From Oscillospiraceae bacterium (GTDB lineage Bacteria > Bacillota_A > Clostridia > Saccharofermentanales > Saccharofermentanaceae), in contig CADCPU010000313.1 in assembly GCA_902803365.1 (NCBI GenBank), positions 1 to 6,199 on the forward strand: a DNA stretch of 6,199 nt, written 5' to 3'. Positions 1 through 6,079 of the stretch are shown here, in pieces. The notes under the pieces are model-generated. The model did no database searches, was not told where the DNA came from, and saw only the letters and a list, made by a program, of their open reading frames with translations. The translations under genes were made by a program, and so were the position numbers. The stretch's first letter is position 1, and each line of letters begins with the position of its first letter.

Positions 1-250
1 TCCACGACGTTGCTCCGGGTGGGGTTTACAAGGCCGATATGTCTCCATACCGCCGGTGAGCTCTTACCTCGCCTTTTCATCCTTACCTGATACGGCAAGC
101 CGTATCGGGCGGTTTTCTTTTCTGTTGCACTTTCCTTAAAGTTGCCTTCACCGGGCGTTACCCGGCACCCTTGTCCTATGGAGCCCGGACTTTCCTCACG
201 TACCGGCTTTCGCCAATGGTACCCGCGATCGTCTGTGCGTGGCTTTGAAC
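1..250 (-). ncRNA. rnpB: RNase P RNA, bacterial type A, 5' portion (cut by window edge)
   Basis: This is the catalytic RNA of ribonuclease P, which removes the 5' leader from precursor tRNAs. Read on the minus strand, it carries the hallmark GAGGAAAGTCCGGGCTCC (180-197), which contains the 5' strand of helix P4. Further on come GGGTGCCGGGTAACGCCCGG, GTGCAACAGAAAAGAAAACC, GGTAAGAGCTCACC and finally GTAAACCCCACCCGGAGCAA close to the left edge. The blocks occur in the same order as in the E. coli RNA, and the sequence after P4 fits type A, not the Bacillus type B. The hairpin at 89-106 corresponds to helix P9. The 3' part, with the second P4 strand and the 3' arm of P1, lies outside the window, so about 250 nt of an expected 350-400 are visible. 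The 5' end at about 250 is estimated from the candidate promoter and could be off by several bases. Confidence 0.96.
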
Positions 251-256
251 ATTCCT

Positions 257-285
257 ATTTTAAATAAAAATATTTAAAAAGTACA
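257..285 (-). promoter_or_regulatory. candidate promoter for rnpB
   Basis: On the minus strand a TAAAAT -10 box (257-262) sits six bases before a G at 250, which fits the expected RNA start (GTTCAAAGCC). A weak -35 match, TGTACT (280-285), lies 17 bp upstream. The whole 37-bp gap between nif3 and rnpB is almost pure A+T. The -35 is poor (3 of 6 consensus bases), so the call rests mainly on the -10 box, its position, and the need for a stable RNA to have its own start. Confidence 0.4.
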
Positions 286-287
286 GT

Positions 288-1052
288 TTATAAGAGCTTC
301 GTTTCGTTGCCAAAATCAACAAAAATCGGCATGGAAGAGAACTTCTCATCAAGCACGTTTTTCAATTTGGGAAGATATATGCGCTCGGTCGCATTGTGGC
401 CTGCCGCAAAGGCTGCGATACCGCATTCTTCAAGATATACCATAAGGTGATGCTTGATCTCGCCGGATATAACAAGATCAACGCCGGATGATATGATGAC
501 ATCGAGATTTTCCTCATCGAATGCGCCGCCCTGGACGAAGACGCGTTTGACTTTCTTATCCTTGGAACTGATCGTGCTTACGCCGCTGCAATTGAGCTTG
601 TCGCTGACAAAGTTAGCATATTCCCATAAGCTTACGGGCGCGAAAAGATCATATACGACGCCGATCGATGCACCTTCGAGCTTCGCACCTTCAACGTCGA
701 GGACTTTTGCAAGTTCGAGATTACCGAACTCATCGGTACAGTCAAGCTGAGTATGGCAGGCATATAATGCGATGTCGTTTTTTATGAGAGAGCTTAAGAT
801 CTTGCCTGTTACATTATCGGCACAAACATTATCGATACCGCCGAAGATCAGCGGATGATGTGCGATTATGAGATTGCAGCCCTTTTCGAGCGCAACGGAT
901 ATTGCACGCGAAGTACAGTCCAATGTAAGAAGTATTCCCTTGACTTCGGTATCACGCGAGCCGGTAAGAAGGCCGGGATTGTCATAAGACATGGCATTCT
1001 CGAGCGGAAAGAGTTCTTCAAGAGTCTTTACGATATCTGCTACTTTATACAT
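288..1052 (-). CDS. Nif3-like dinuclear metal-centre protein (YbgI/YqfO family)
   Basis: This 254-residue protein belongs to the Nif3 family of conserved ring-forming (hexameric) proteins with a two-metal centre; the biochemical role is not settled. The family ligand motifs are present in order: YDNPGLLTG (23-31), AHHP with H65 and H66 (64-67), YACHTQLD ending in D104, and AGHNATE with H219 and E223 near the C-terminus. DLVISGEIKHH (192-202) is also typical. The length matches the short E. coli YbgI form, so the extra middle domain found in longer Bacillus-type members is absent. The ATG start overlaps the end of trmK by 8 bp and is preceded by GGAGG about eight bases upstream, implying translational coupling. 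Linkage to trmK is a common Firmicutes arrangement. No GC-rich terminator follows the stop codon. Confidence 0.93.
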   Translation of the reverse strand: MYKVADIVKTLEELFPLENAMSYDNPGLLTGSRDTEVKGILLTLDCTSRAISVALEKGCNLIIAHHPLIFGGIDNVCADNVTGKILSSLIKNDIALYACHTQLDCTDEFGNLELAKVLDVEGAKLEGASIGVVYDLFAPVSLWEYANFVSDKLNCSGVSTISSKDKKVKRVFVQGGAFDEENLDVIISSGVDLVISGEIKHHLMVYLEECGIAAFAAGHNATERIYLPKLKNVLDEKFSSMPIFVDFGNETKLL

Positions 1053-1716
1053 CTGTGGCCTCCAATAATGAATTCAATTCTGCGTCACCGCGACGGCGGA
1101 ACTCGTAAACTTCCTTTAGGTGTGCGATATATGCGAGCGAGTCCGGATCGGTCTTGTTGCGAAGGATCGGACCGAAGTATTTGTCGATCGATTCGAGCTT
1201 GCGGACAACACCGTCATAGCGGACCTTCATACAGATATAAAACAGGTCGCGGTCGATGGCGGCTGTCTCATCAAGAATTGCAAAACCGTTTGAATACAAG
1301 AACTCACGAACGCGGTCCTGGGACTTCTGAGGCTGCAGGACAAAATCGATCTCGCGCAAAGTATCTTCAGAAGTCAGCTTCATCGCGCGTGTCATAACAT
1401 CAACTGCCGTGTTGCCGCCTAAGCCTGCCATTACGACTGTATCGTCTTTCTTTAGGTCAACACCGTCAAGGCCGTCCGTACAAAAGACTTCAAATCGCCC
1501 GTCGAGATTATAGGACGAGAGGCACTCGGCCGTGCGTGCGGCAGGCGCAGAGTGGATATCGGTGCAGATGCAGAAAGGCGTAAGTTCGCGCTTAAGGCAA
1601 TTAAGCGCCAAAAGACCGTGGTCGGAGCCGACGTCGATGACGCGGCCTTTGGATGCACGGGCGGGATCGATCGTATCGTAGACAGTCTGAAGACGGACTG
1701 ACAGCGGTTCTATCAC
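1045..1716 (-). CDS. trmK: tRNA (adenine-22-N1)-methyltransferase TrmK
   Basis: This 223-residue class I SAM-dependent methyltransferase is predicted to make m1A at position 22 of tRNAs. Motif I reads DVGSDHGLLAL (28-38). D53, in TDIH, is the likely ribose-binding acidic residue. DGLDG (81-85), the AGLGG loop (97-101) and LQPQ (127-130) follow, matching the GSDH, G(M/L)GG and LQP signature of the family. The region after about residue 165 is charged and helical in character, as expected for the C-terminal coiled-coil arm thought to contact tRNA. The start codon is GTG, overlapping the dnaG TGA stop as GTGA, with a strong GAGGAGG sequence seven bases upstream, so translation is probably coupled to dnaG. 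Its position between dnaG and nif3 supports the assignment. The sigma factor gene usually found upstream is missing. Confidence 0.93.
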   Translation of the reverse strand: MIEPLSVRLQTVYDTIDPARASKGRVIDVGSDHGLLALNCLKRELTPFCICTDIHSAPAARTAECLSSYNLDGRFEVFCTDGLDGVDLKKDDTVVMAGLGGNTAVDVMTRAMKLTSEDTLREIDFVLQPQKSQDRVREFLYSNGFAILDETAAIDRDLFYICMKVRYDGVVRKLESIDKYFGPILRNKTDPDSLAYIAHLKEVYEFRRRGDAELNSLLEATDV

Positions 1717-3680
1717 AGGTTATCCTCCTCACGTTTGAGGTATTCGAGGCCGGCATCGATCTTGCGAAGGGCTTCGTAGAGTTTTTCTTTACGGGCAGGA
1801 TCGGTTATGCCTGCCATCTTATCAAGCAATGTGGTTATGTACTTCTTCTTGTTAAGGAGCATGTCGCGGCGAAGCTTGATTATCCTGAGCTTGTATTCGC
1901 CTGCAAGGCGGACGGAATCGGAATACAGAGGTATCTTCTCCATATTTTCGATAAAGACGAGTTCCGCGATCTTGCCGTTAAAGAGCATATCGCGAAGCGC
2001 CATCACAAGGAGATCTTCCCTGACGCCCTGACCTGCCACAAAATGGCTAAGGAAGTACGTCACGAGAGTTTTCATATTCTCGCCGTAGAAATCGTTCGGT
2101 CTCAGGATAAGTTCCTTTTTGACATGCTCGAGAAGCTTGCCGCCAAGCTGGACAGCGTAGCAGAAAGTCTCGATCTCAAGCTCGTTGACATAGTCCTTAG
2201 GGATACCGCTGGGAGCCTGCGAATTGGCTTCGGTATTCGGATAGGAGATATTGGAGCCTGACGCATCCTGCGCTCTGGAAACATCGTTCCTGCGTCTTAT
2301 CTCCTGTTCCGTTGCACGGGCCTGCTCACGGTCAGCAGCATACTTGTTGCGCTTATCCTCAAGATGGCGCACCATACGATCTGCAAGTATCTCAGGAGTA
2401 GCCTTAAGATAGATGTTAGCCTGTGATGCCATCCTGTATCGCTTGATCTCATCAGGGATCCAGGAACCGTATTCGAGCACGAAATCCTGGTACTTTCCGA
2501 GGTCGAGCCTGTTATTGACAAAGGAATCTTCATAGGCGCGAGTCATGAGATAGTCTTCAACGTCCTTAGCTTCAAGAACGATGCCGCGGAAAGCCTCAGG
2601 ACCGAACTTCTTGATAAACTCATCAGGATCTTTGCAGCCGGATTCTTCCGGCACCTGAGCGATCTTGATCCTGACGCTGATACCGGAATACTTGCGCAGA
2701 TAATCCATCATCATACGGATCGCGCGGACGGCTGCATTCTTGCCCGCGTTGTCGACATCGAAAAAGAATACGACTTCCTTGGCATATCTCGACACGAGCT
2801 TGAGCTGTGAGTCAGTAAACGCCGTACCGAGCGAAGCAACGGCATTTTTGATGCCTGCCTGGTGTATCGCGATCGCATCCATATAGCCCTCGACCACGAT
2901 GAGCTGTTCGGTGCGATCCTTCTTGGCAAAATTCAGAGCATAAAGGTGTTCCTGCTTCTTATAAACGTCTGAATCAGGCGAGTTGATATACTTAGGCTTC
3001 TCATCACGCATCGCACGTCCGCCGAATGCGACGATCTTGCCGAAAGCGTCAAAGATCGGAAACATCAGCTTATAGCGGAACAAGTCGATCAACTTGCCCG
3101 TATTGCGCGTATGAGTGAAAAGGCCTGAGCCTTCCATCTCCTCGTCGGTATAACCCTTGGAACTGAGTTCCTTATAAAGCGCGTCCCATGAATCGGGCGC
3201 AAAACCGATACCGAAATTCGTGAGCGTCGCAGGACTTAAATTACGCATCTTGGCATAATCTCTGGCGTCCTTGCCCATCGGACTCGTAAAACATCTGTAG
3301 TAAAATCTGGCAGCGTCAGTCAGGAGCGCGTAGATGCGGTCCTTGTGCTTGCGATTCCTGTCGCCGTCATAATTGCCGTGCGTCTCAGGCACTTCAACGC
3401 CGAATTCCTTGCCCAGGAACCTGACGGCCTCAGGGAAAGTCAGACGCTCGATCTCCATTATGAAACCGATGCTGTTGCCCGCCTTCTGACAGCCGAAGCA
3501 CTTATATATGTTCTTTGATTTGGATATCGAAAAAGACGGTGTCTTCTCGGAATGAAAAGGACATAGGCCAAACAGATTATTGCCGCTGCGCTTCGTGAAT
3601 GTAACGTATTTACCCACGACCGATTCGATATCGGCCTTGTCGAGTATTTCCTGAATTACGTCATCCGGGATCTGCGCCAT
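1713..3680 (-). CDS. dnaG: DNA primase DnaG
   Basis: DnaG synthesises the short RNA primers for chromosome replication and works with the replicative helicase. The 655-residue product shows all expected domains. The N-terminal zinc-binding domain uses C40, H43, C61 and C64 (CPFH ... CFGC). The RNA polymerase domain includes the basic stretch at 198-222 and KYINSPDSDVYKK (228-240). The TOPRIM metal centre has E262 in VEGYMD and D306/D308 in FFFDVDNAGKNAA. A polar, low-complexity linker of about 50 residues (442-492) leads to a helical C-terminal region (493-655) in the position of the helicase-binding domain. The protein is somewhat longer than the common 580-600 residues, with the linker as the likely cause. 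The ATG start follows a purine-rich AAAGGACAGGAAGT. It is the first gene of the second unit, after the yajC terminator. Confidence 0.97.
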   Translation of the reverse strand: MAQIPDDVIQEILDKADIESVVGKYVTFTKRSGNNLFGLCPFHSEKTPSFSISKSKNIYKCFGCQKAGNSIGFIMEIERLTFPEAVRFLGKEFGVEVPETHGNYDGDRNRKHKDRIYALLTDAARFYYRCFTSPMGKDARDYAKMRNLSPATLTNFGIGFAPDSWDALYKELSSKGYTDEEMEGSGLFTHTRNTGKLIDLFRYKLMFPIFDAFGKIVAFGGRAMRDEKPKYINSPDSDVYKKQEHLYALNFAKKDRTEQLIVVEGYMDAIAIHQAGIKNAVASLGTAFTDSQLKLVSRYAKEVVFFFDVDNAGKNAAVRAIRMMMDYLRKYSGISVRIKIAQVPEESGCKDPDEFIKKFGPEAFRGIVLEAKDVEDYLMTRAYEDSFVNNRLDLGKYQDFVLEYGSWIPDEIKRYRMASQANIYLKATPEILADRMVRHLEDKRNKYAADREQARATEQEIRRRNDVSRAQDASGSNISYPNTEANSQAPSGIPKDYVNELEIETFCYAVQLGGKLLEHVKKELILRPNDFYGENMKTLVTYFLSHFVAGQGVREDLLVMALRDMLFNGKIAELVFIENMEKIPLYSDSVRLAGEYKLRIIKLRRDMLLNKKKYITTLLDKMAGITDPARKEKLYEALRKIDAGLEYLKREEDNL

Positions 3681-3703
3681 ACTTCCTGTCCTTTTTTCTT
3701 TTT

Positions 3704-3732
3704 AGTATACCTCATTTGGCATATCTTATGTA
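3704..3732 (-). promoter_or_regulatory. candidate promoter for dnaG-trmK-nif3
   Basis: In the 133-bp gap between yajC and dnaG the minus strand carries a TATACT -10 box (3704-3709; 5 of 6 consensus bases). The hexamer TACATA (3727-3732) lies 17 bp upstream but matches the -35 consensus at only 3 of 6 positions. A start about seven bases after the -10 would leave a leader of roughly 17-20 nt that includes the ribosome binding site. The terminator between yajC and dnaG makes a separate promoter necessary or useful here. Confidence 0.4.
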
Positions 3733-3776
3733 GTACAAAACGGAACAAAAGTTCACTTTGACCCAAAAATAGGCGC

Positions 3777-3805
3777 AAAAAATACTGCCTCGTTTGAGGC
3801 AGTAT
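3777..3805 (-). terminator. intrinsic terminator after yajC
   Basis: A perfect 10-bp stem (3782-3791 paired with 3796-3805) reads ATACTGCCTC-AAAC-GAGGCAGTAT on the minus strand. It runs straight into a T tract (3777-3782), starting eight bases past the yajC stop codon. This is a standard rho-independent terminator closing dapA-dapB-yajC. On the plus strand the stem is followed by CAAGATTC rather than a T tract, so it is directional. Confidence 0.92.
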
Positions 3806-3813
3806 CAAGATTC

Positions 3814-4224
3814 TTATTCGTCGTCTTCTCCCTTGACCTTGAAAGCCTTTTTCTTGGCCTTGTCAGTCTTGGATACAGGCTTCTTCTCTTCCGGCTCATC
3901 AGATACGACAGTGCTGATAGCTGTCTTCTGGAATGTAATGAGCGTATTAGCAAGAGAAGTTGAGATCGTAACCTCATCATCCTTGATATTGGCAACCTTA
4001 CCGACGATACCGCCGATGGTTACTACCTGATCACCAACGCGGAGAGATGACATCTTCTCCTTGAGTTCTTTCTCACGCTTCTTCTGCGGACGAATGATCA
4101 TAAAGTACATTACAAGTCCGAAGATCACGAGCGAACCGACTGTAAAGATCAGCTGCTGTGTGCTGTCGGCAGCTCCTGCAGCATTCGCATCAGCGGTCAG
4201 ACGTACTATAGAATTAAGATCCAT
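3814..4224 (-). CDS. yajC: preprotein translocase subunit YajC
   Basis: YajC is a small single-span membrane protein that associates with SecDF and the SecYEG translocon; it is accessory to secretion. The 136-residue product has a short polar N-terminus, one hydrophobic segment (about 25-44), then the family signature MIIRPQKKREKE (42-53) and LRVGDQVVTIGGIVGKV (61-77). The C-terminal tail from about residue 110 is strongly charged, Lys/Glu-rich and ends acidic, which is variable in the family. I start it at the ATG at 4222-4224, ten bases after GGAGGT (4235-4240). A TTG six codons upstream would make the Shine-Dalgarno sequence itself coding and is rejected. The gene lies 19 bp after dapB and is followed by a strong terminator, so it is the last gene of the dap unit, not next to secDF, where it is often found. 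Confidence 0.95.
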   Translation of the reverse strand: MDLNSIVRLTADANAAGAADSTQQLIFTVGSLVIFGLVMYFMIIRPQKKREKELKEKMSSLRVGDQVVTIGGIVGKVANIKDDEVTISTSLANTLITFQKTAISTVVSDEPEEKKPVSKTDKAKKKAFKVKGEDDE

Positions 4225-4234
4225 TATGTGTGTT

Positions 4235-4240
4235 ACCTCC
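4235..4240 (-). promoter_or_regulatory. Shine-Dalgarno site that fixes the yajC start
   Basis: GGAGGT on the minus strand lies in the 19-bp gap between the dapB stop and the yajC ATG, with ten bases to that ATG. The in-frame TTG at 4240-4242 overlaps this site and has no ribosome binding site of its own, so the ATG at 4224 is the better start. Confidence 0.8.
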
Positions 4241-4243
4241 AAA

Positions 4244-5008
4244 TTATAATTCGATCACATTAGTCATGTCATATTTTCCCGGAGCCTTATCAGCCAGGAA
4301 CTTGGCGGCAACTACTGCACCGCGCGCGAAAACCGTCCTCGTCTGCGCACTGTGAGATATCTTCAAGATCTCCTCACCGCCGATGAACATTGCGTCATGC
4401 TCACCTACGATGTTTCCGCCTCTGATCGAGCTGATGCCGATCTCGGTCTTTGAGCGCTTCTTCCTTACGGACTGTCTGTCATATACATATTCGATATCGT
4501 CTTCGATCTCTTCCTTGATGGCATCTGCGATCATAAGAGCCGTACCGGACGGTGCGTCAAGCTTCTGATTGTGATGAGCCTCTACGATCTCGATATCGTA
4601 GCCCTCGTTATAGAGAAGCTTTGTAGCCTTGCGGCAGAGTGCGACCATGATGTTCATTCCGACGCTCATATTTGCAGACTTGAAAACAGGAATTTTTTTC
4701 GAAGCCTCATCAAGGATCTTGAGGTCATTCTCAGTAAGACCTGTTGTACAGCATACTACAGGCTTGTTGTTTGCAACTGCAAAATCGAAAAGGCCTGCAA
4801 TACAGGAAAAATGAGAAAAGTCGATGATAACGTCAAAATCAACATTTACATCGTTCAGATTCTTAAAGATCGGGAACTTAAGTCCTTCAGTATTATCGGA
4901 AGGATCTACGCCGCAAGTGATCTCAACTGCGTCGTCCTCCAGGCAGAGCGCATTGATGGCGCGACCCATACGGCCGCAACAACCGTGCATCAAGACCTTG
5001 ATAGCCAT
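4244..5008 (-). CDS. dapB: 4-hydroxy-tetrahydrodipicolinate reductase DapB
   Basis: DapB reduces the DapA product with NAD(P)H to tetrahydrodipicolinate, the second dedicated step to diaminopimelate and lysine in the cytoplasm. The 254-residue sequence opens with a Rossmann dinucleotide-binding loop HGCCGRMG (8-15). CCTTGL (86-91) follows, and then the family signature EAHHNQKLDAPSGTAL (143-158) with catalytic H145 and K149. GEHDAMFIGGEE near the C-terminus is also conserved in the family. The paired cysteines in the cofactor loop (C10, C11) and before TTG (C86, C87) are a little unusual, but no catalytic residue is missing. The ATG shares one base with the dapA stop (TGATG), and GGGAGG lies about nine bases upstream, indicating coupled translation with dapA. 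Cofactor preference cannot be read from sequence alone. Confidence 0.97.
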   Translation of the reverse strand: MAIKVLMHGCCGRMGRAINALCLEDDAVEITCGVDPSDNTEGLKFPIFKNLNDVNVDFDVIIDFSHFSCIAGLFDFAVANNKPVVCCTTGLTENDLKILDEASKKIPVFKSANMSVGMNIMVALCRKATKLLYNEGYDIEIVEAHHNQKLDAPSGTALMIADAIKEEIEDDIEYVYDRQSVRKKRSKTEIGISSIRGGNIVGEHDAMFIGGEEILKISHSAQTRTVFARGAVVAAKFLADKAPGKYDMTNVIEL

Positions 5009-5922
5009 CAGTTGTTACCTCCCTTCAGGAAAGCGTTGATATGAGACAGATCATACTTCTTGAGCACGTCGATCATGAACTGTCTGTTCTTTTCGCTCAT
5101 GCCGCAAAGAGGGAGTCTGCACTCACCGGACTCGAATCCGAGGTACTGAACAGCTTCCTTGACAGGAATAGGATTAACTTCGCAGAACATTGCCTTAACG
5201 AGCGGAACGACCTCGATCTGGAGATCCTTAGCTCTCTTGATGTCGCCATCCAAAAATGCATGTACCATCTCAGACATCTTTGCAGGAAGGATGTTTGCAA
5301 CAACGGAGATAACGCCCTTACCGCCAAGTGACATGAGCGGTACTACAAGAGCATCCTCACCGGAATAGAAATCATATCTGTCACCGCAAAGGCTGAGTGT
5401 CTCAGGAACCTGGGAAAGATTACATTCCTTGATAGCCTTGATATTCTCGATATCGGCAAGTCTGTAAAGGACCTCAGGTGAGATATTTACATTTGTTCTT
5501 GAAGGTACGTTATAAAGGATAACAGGCACATCACAATTTTCTGCCATTACCTTGAAGTGTCTGTAAAGACCCTCCGGCGTACACTTGTTATAGTAAGGCG
5601 TAACGAGCAAAGTAGCATCAGCACCAACCTCGCATGCTCTCTTTGTCAAACGGATTCCGTGCGCAGTATCATTTGAACCTGTACCTGCAATTACCGGTAC
5701 TCTGTGAGCAACTGCATCTACAACGCACTTGATCGTATCGATGTGCTCGTCATCAGGCATAGTCGAAGCCTCACCTGTCGAACCGCATACTACGATCGCA
5801 TCTGTTCCATTCTGAAGGTGAAAATCAACAAGCTGCTCGAGCTTCTTAAAGTTAACACCTCCTTCACTTGTGAAAGGTGTAACGATAGCTACAGCTGAGC
5901 CTTCGAAAATCGGCTTATTCAT
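5008..5922 (-). CDS. dapA: 4-hydroxy-tetrahydrodipicolinate synthase DapA
   Basis: DapA condenses pyruvate with aspartate semialdehyde, the entry step of the lysine/diaminopimelate pathway. The 304-residue protein is a complete class I aldolase-type barrel. It has the pyruvate-binding CGSTGE (46-51, with S48 and T49), TPYYNK (108-113, with Y111), YNVPSRT (137-143, with Y137 and R142), and IKAIKE with the Schiff-base lysine K165. Spacing between these residues matches E. coli T44/T45, Y107, Y133, R138 and K161 with a constant offset of four. N-acetylneuraminate lyase and related aldolases share the fold, but the motif set and the adjacent dapB favour DapA. The ATG follows a very strong AAGGAGG seven to eight bases upstream. 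It is the first gene of dapA-dapB-yajC. The short leader leaves no room for a lysine riboswitch. Confidence 0.97.
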   Translation of the reverse strand: MNKPIFEGSAVAIVTPFTSEGGVNFKKLEQLVDFHLQNGTDAIVVCGSTGEASTMPDDEHIDTIKCVVDAVAHRVPVIAGTGSNDTAHGIRLTKRACEVGADATLLVTPYYNKCTPEGLYRHFKVMAENCDVPVILYNVPSRTNVNISPEVLYRLADIENIKAIKECNLSQVPETLSLCGDRYDFYSGEDALVVPLMSLGGKGVISVVANILPAKMSEMVHAFLDGDIKRAKDLQIEVVPLVKAMFCEVNPIPVKEAVQYLGFESGECRLPLCGMSEKNRQFMIDVLKKYDLSHINAFLKGGNN

Positions 5923-5960
5923 GTTTATTCCTCCTTCTATTAATTAGTATAATTCGATAA

Positions 5961-5989
5961 ATTGTAACACTACATAAAAATATTATCAA
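5961..5989 (-). promoter_or_regulatory. sigma-A-type promoter for dapA-dapB-yajC
   Basis: On the minus strand TTGATA (5984-5989) and TACAAT (5961-5966) are separated by exactly 17 bp. Each hexamer matches consensus at 5 of 6 positions. The predicted start near 5954 gives a leader of about 30 nt that includes AAGGAGG. Around it (5923-6010) the DNA is AT-rich with no other gene. The first palindrome of the upstream repeat array begins about 65 bp beyond the -35 box. Confidence 0.8.
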
Positions 5990-6039
5990 TCTCGAAATCG
6001 CAATGTTTTACGTTCTCTGCGCCGCTGTTTTTCGAGCGC

Positions 6040-6051
6040 GGACATATGTCC
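6040..6051. repeat. 12-bp perfect palindrome next to the repeat array
   Basis: GGACATATGTCC is a perfect 12-bp inverted repeat ending two bases before the first unit of the palindrome array. It differs in sequence from the array units. It may be a protein-binding site or chance; nothing in the window decides. Confidence 0.5.
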
Positions 6052-6053
6052 TT

Positions 6054-6079
6054 CGCTCACCCTATTGGTGAGCGTTTTT
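6054..6079 (+). terminator. terminator-like hairpin in first repeat unit
   Basis: Read on the plus strand, CGCTCACC (6054-6061) pairs perfectly with GGTGAGCG (6067-6074) around CTATT and is followed by five T residues. This has the shape of an intrinsic terminator, and unit 3 is likewise followed by TTTTT. However, no plus-strand gene lies upstream of it in the window, so the termination role is only structural inference and it may just be a repeat unit. Confidence 0.3.

Noticed and set aside
89..106. Intrinsic terminator on the plus strand (8-bp stem followed by T-rich DNA)
   Set aside because: The hairpin corresponds to helix P9 of RNase P RNA read on the opposite strand, and it occurs in the expected place within rnpB.
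258..279. A/T-only inverted repeat TTTTAAAT / ATTTAAAA between nif3 and rnpB as a terminator
   Set aside because: A stem without any G-C pair would be too weak, and the region is better explained as an AT-rich promoter.
855..1397. Plus-strand open frame of 180 codons
   Set aside because: It lies antisense across the nif3/trmK junction, both of which have full family motifs, and its translation resembles no known protein.
1653..2261. Plus-strand open frame of 202 codons
   Set aside because: It is antisense to the 3' end of dnaG and the start of trmK, both well supported. It is a shadow of their codon use.
4240..4242. TTG as the yajC start, giving 142 residues
   Set aside because: The extra six codons would be made of the Shine-Dalgarno sequence itself. 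The ATG at 4224 has that site at a workable distance.
4571..5044. Plus-strand open frame of 157 codons
   Set aside because: It is antisense to dapB and the end of dapA, with no recognisable motif.
5923..5960. Lysine riboswitch ahead of dapA
   Set aside because: The predicted leader is only about 30 nt, far shorter than the roughly 170-nt lysine element, and none of its conserved blocks is visible upstream.
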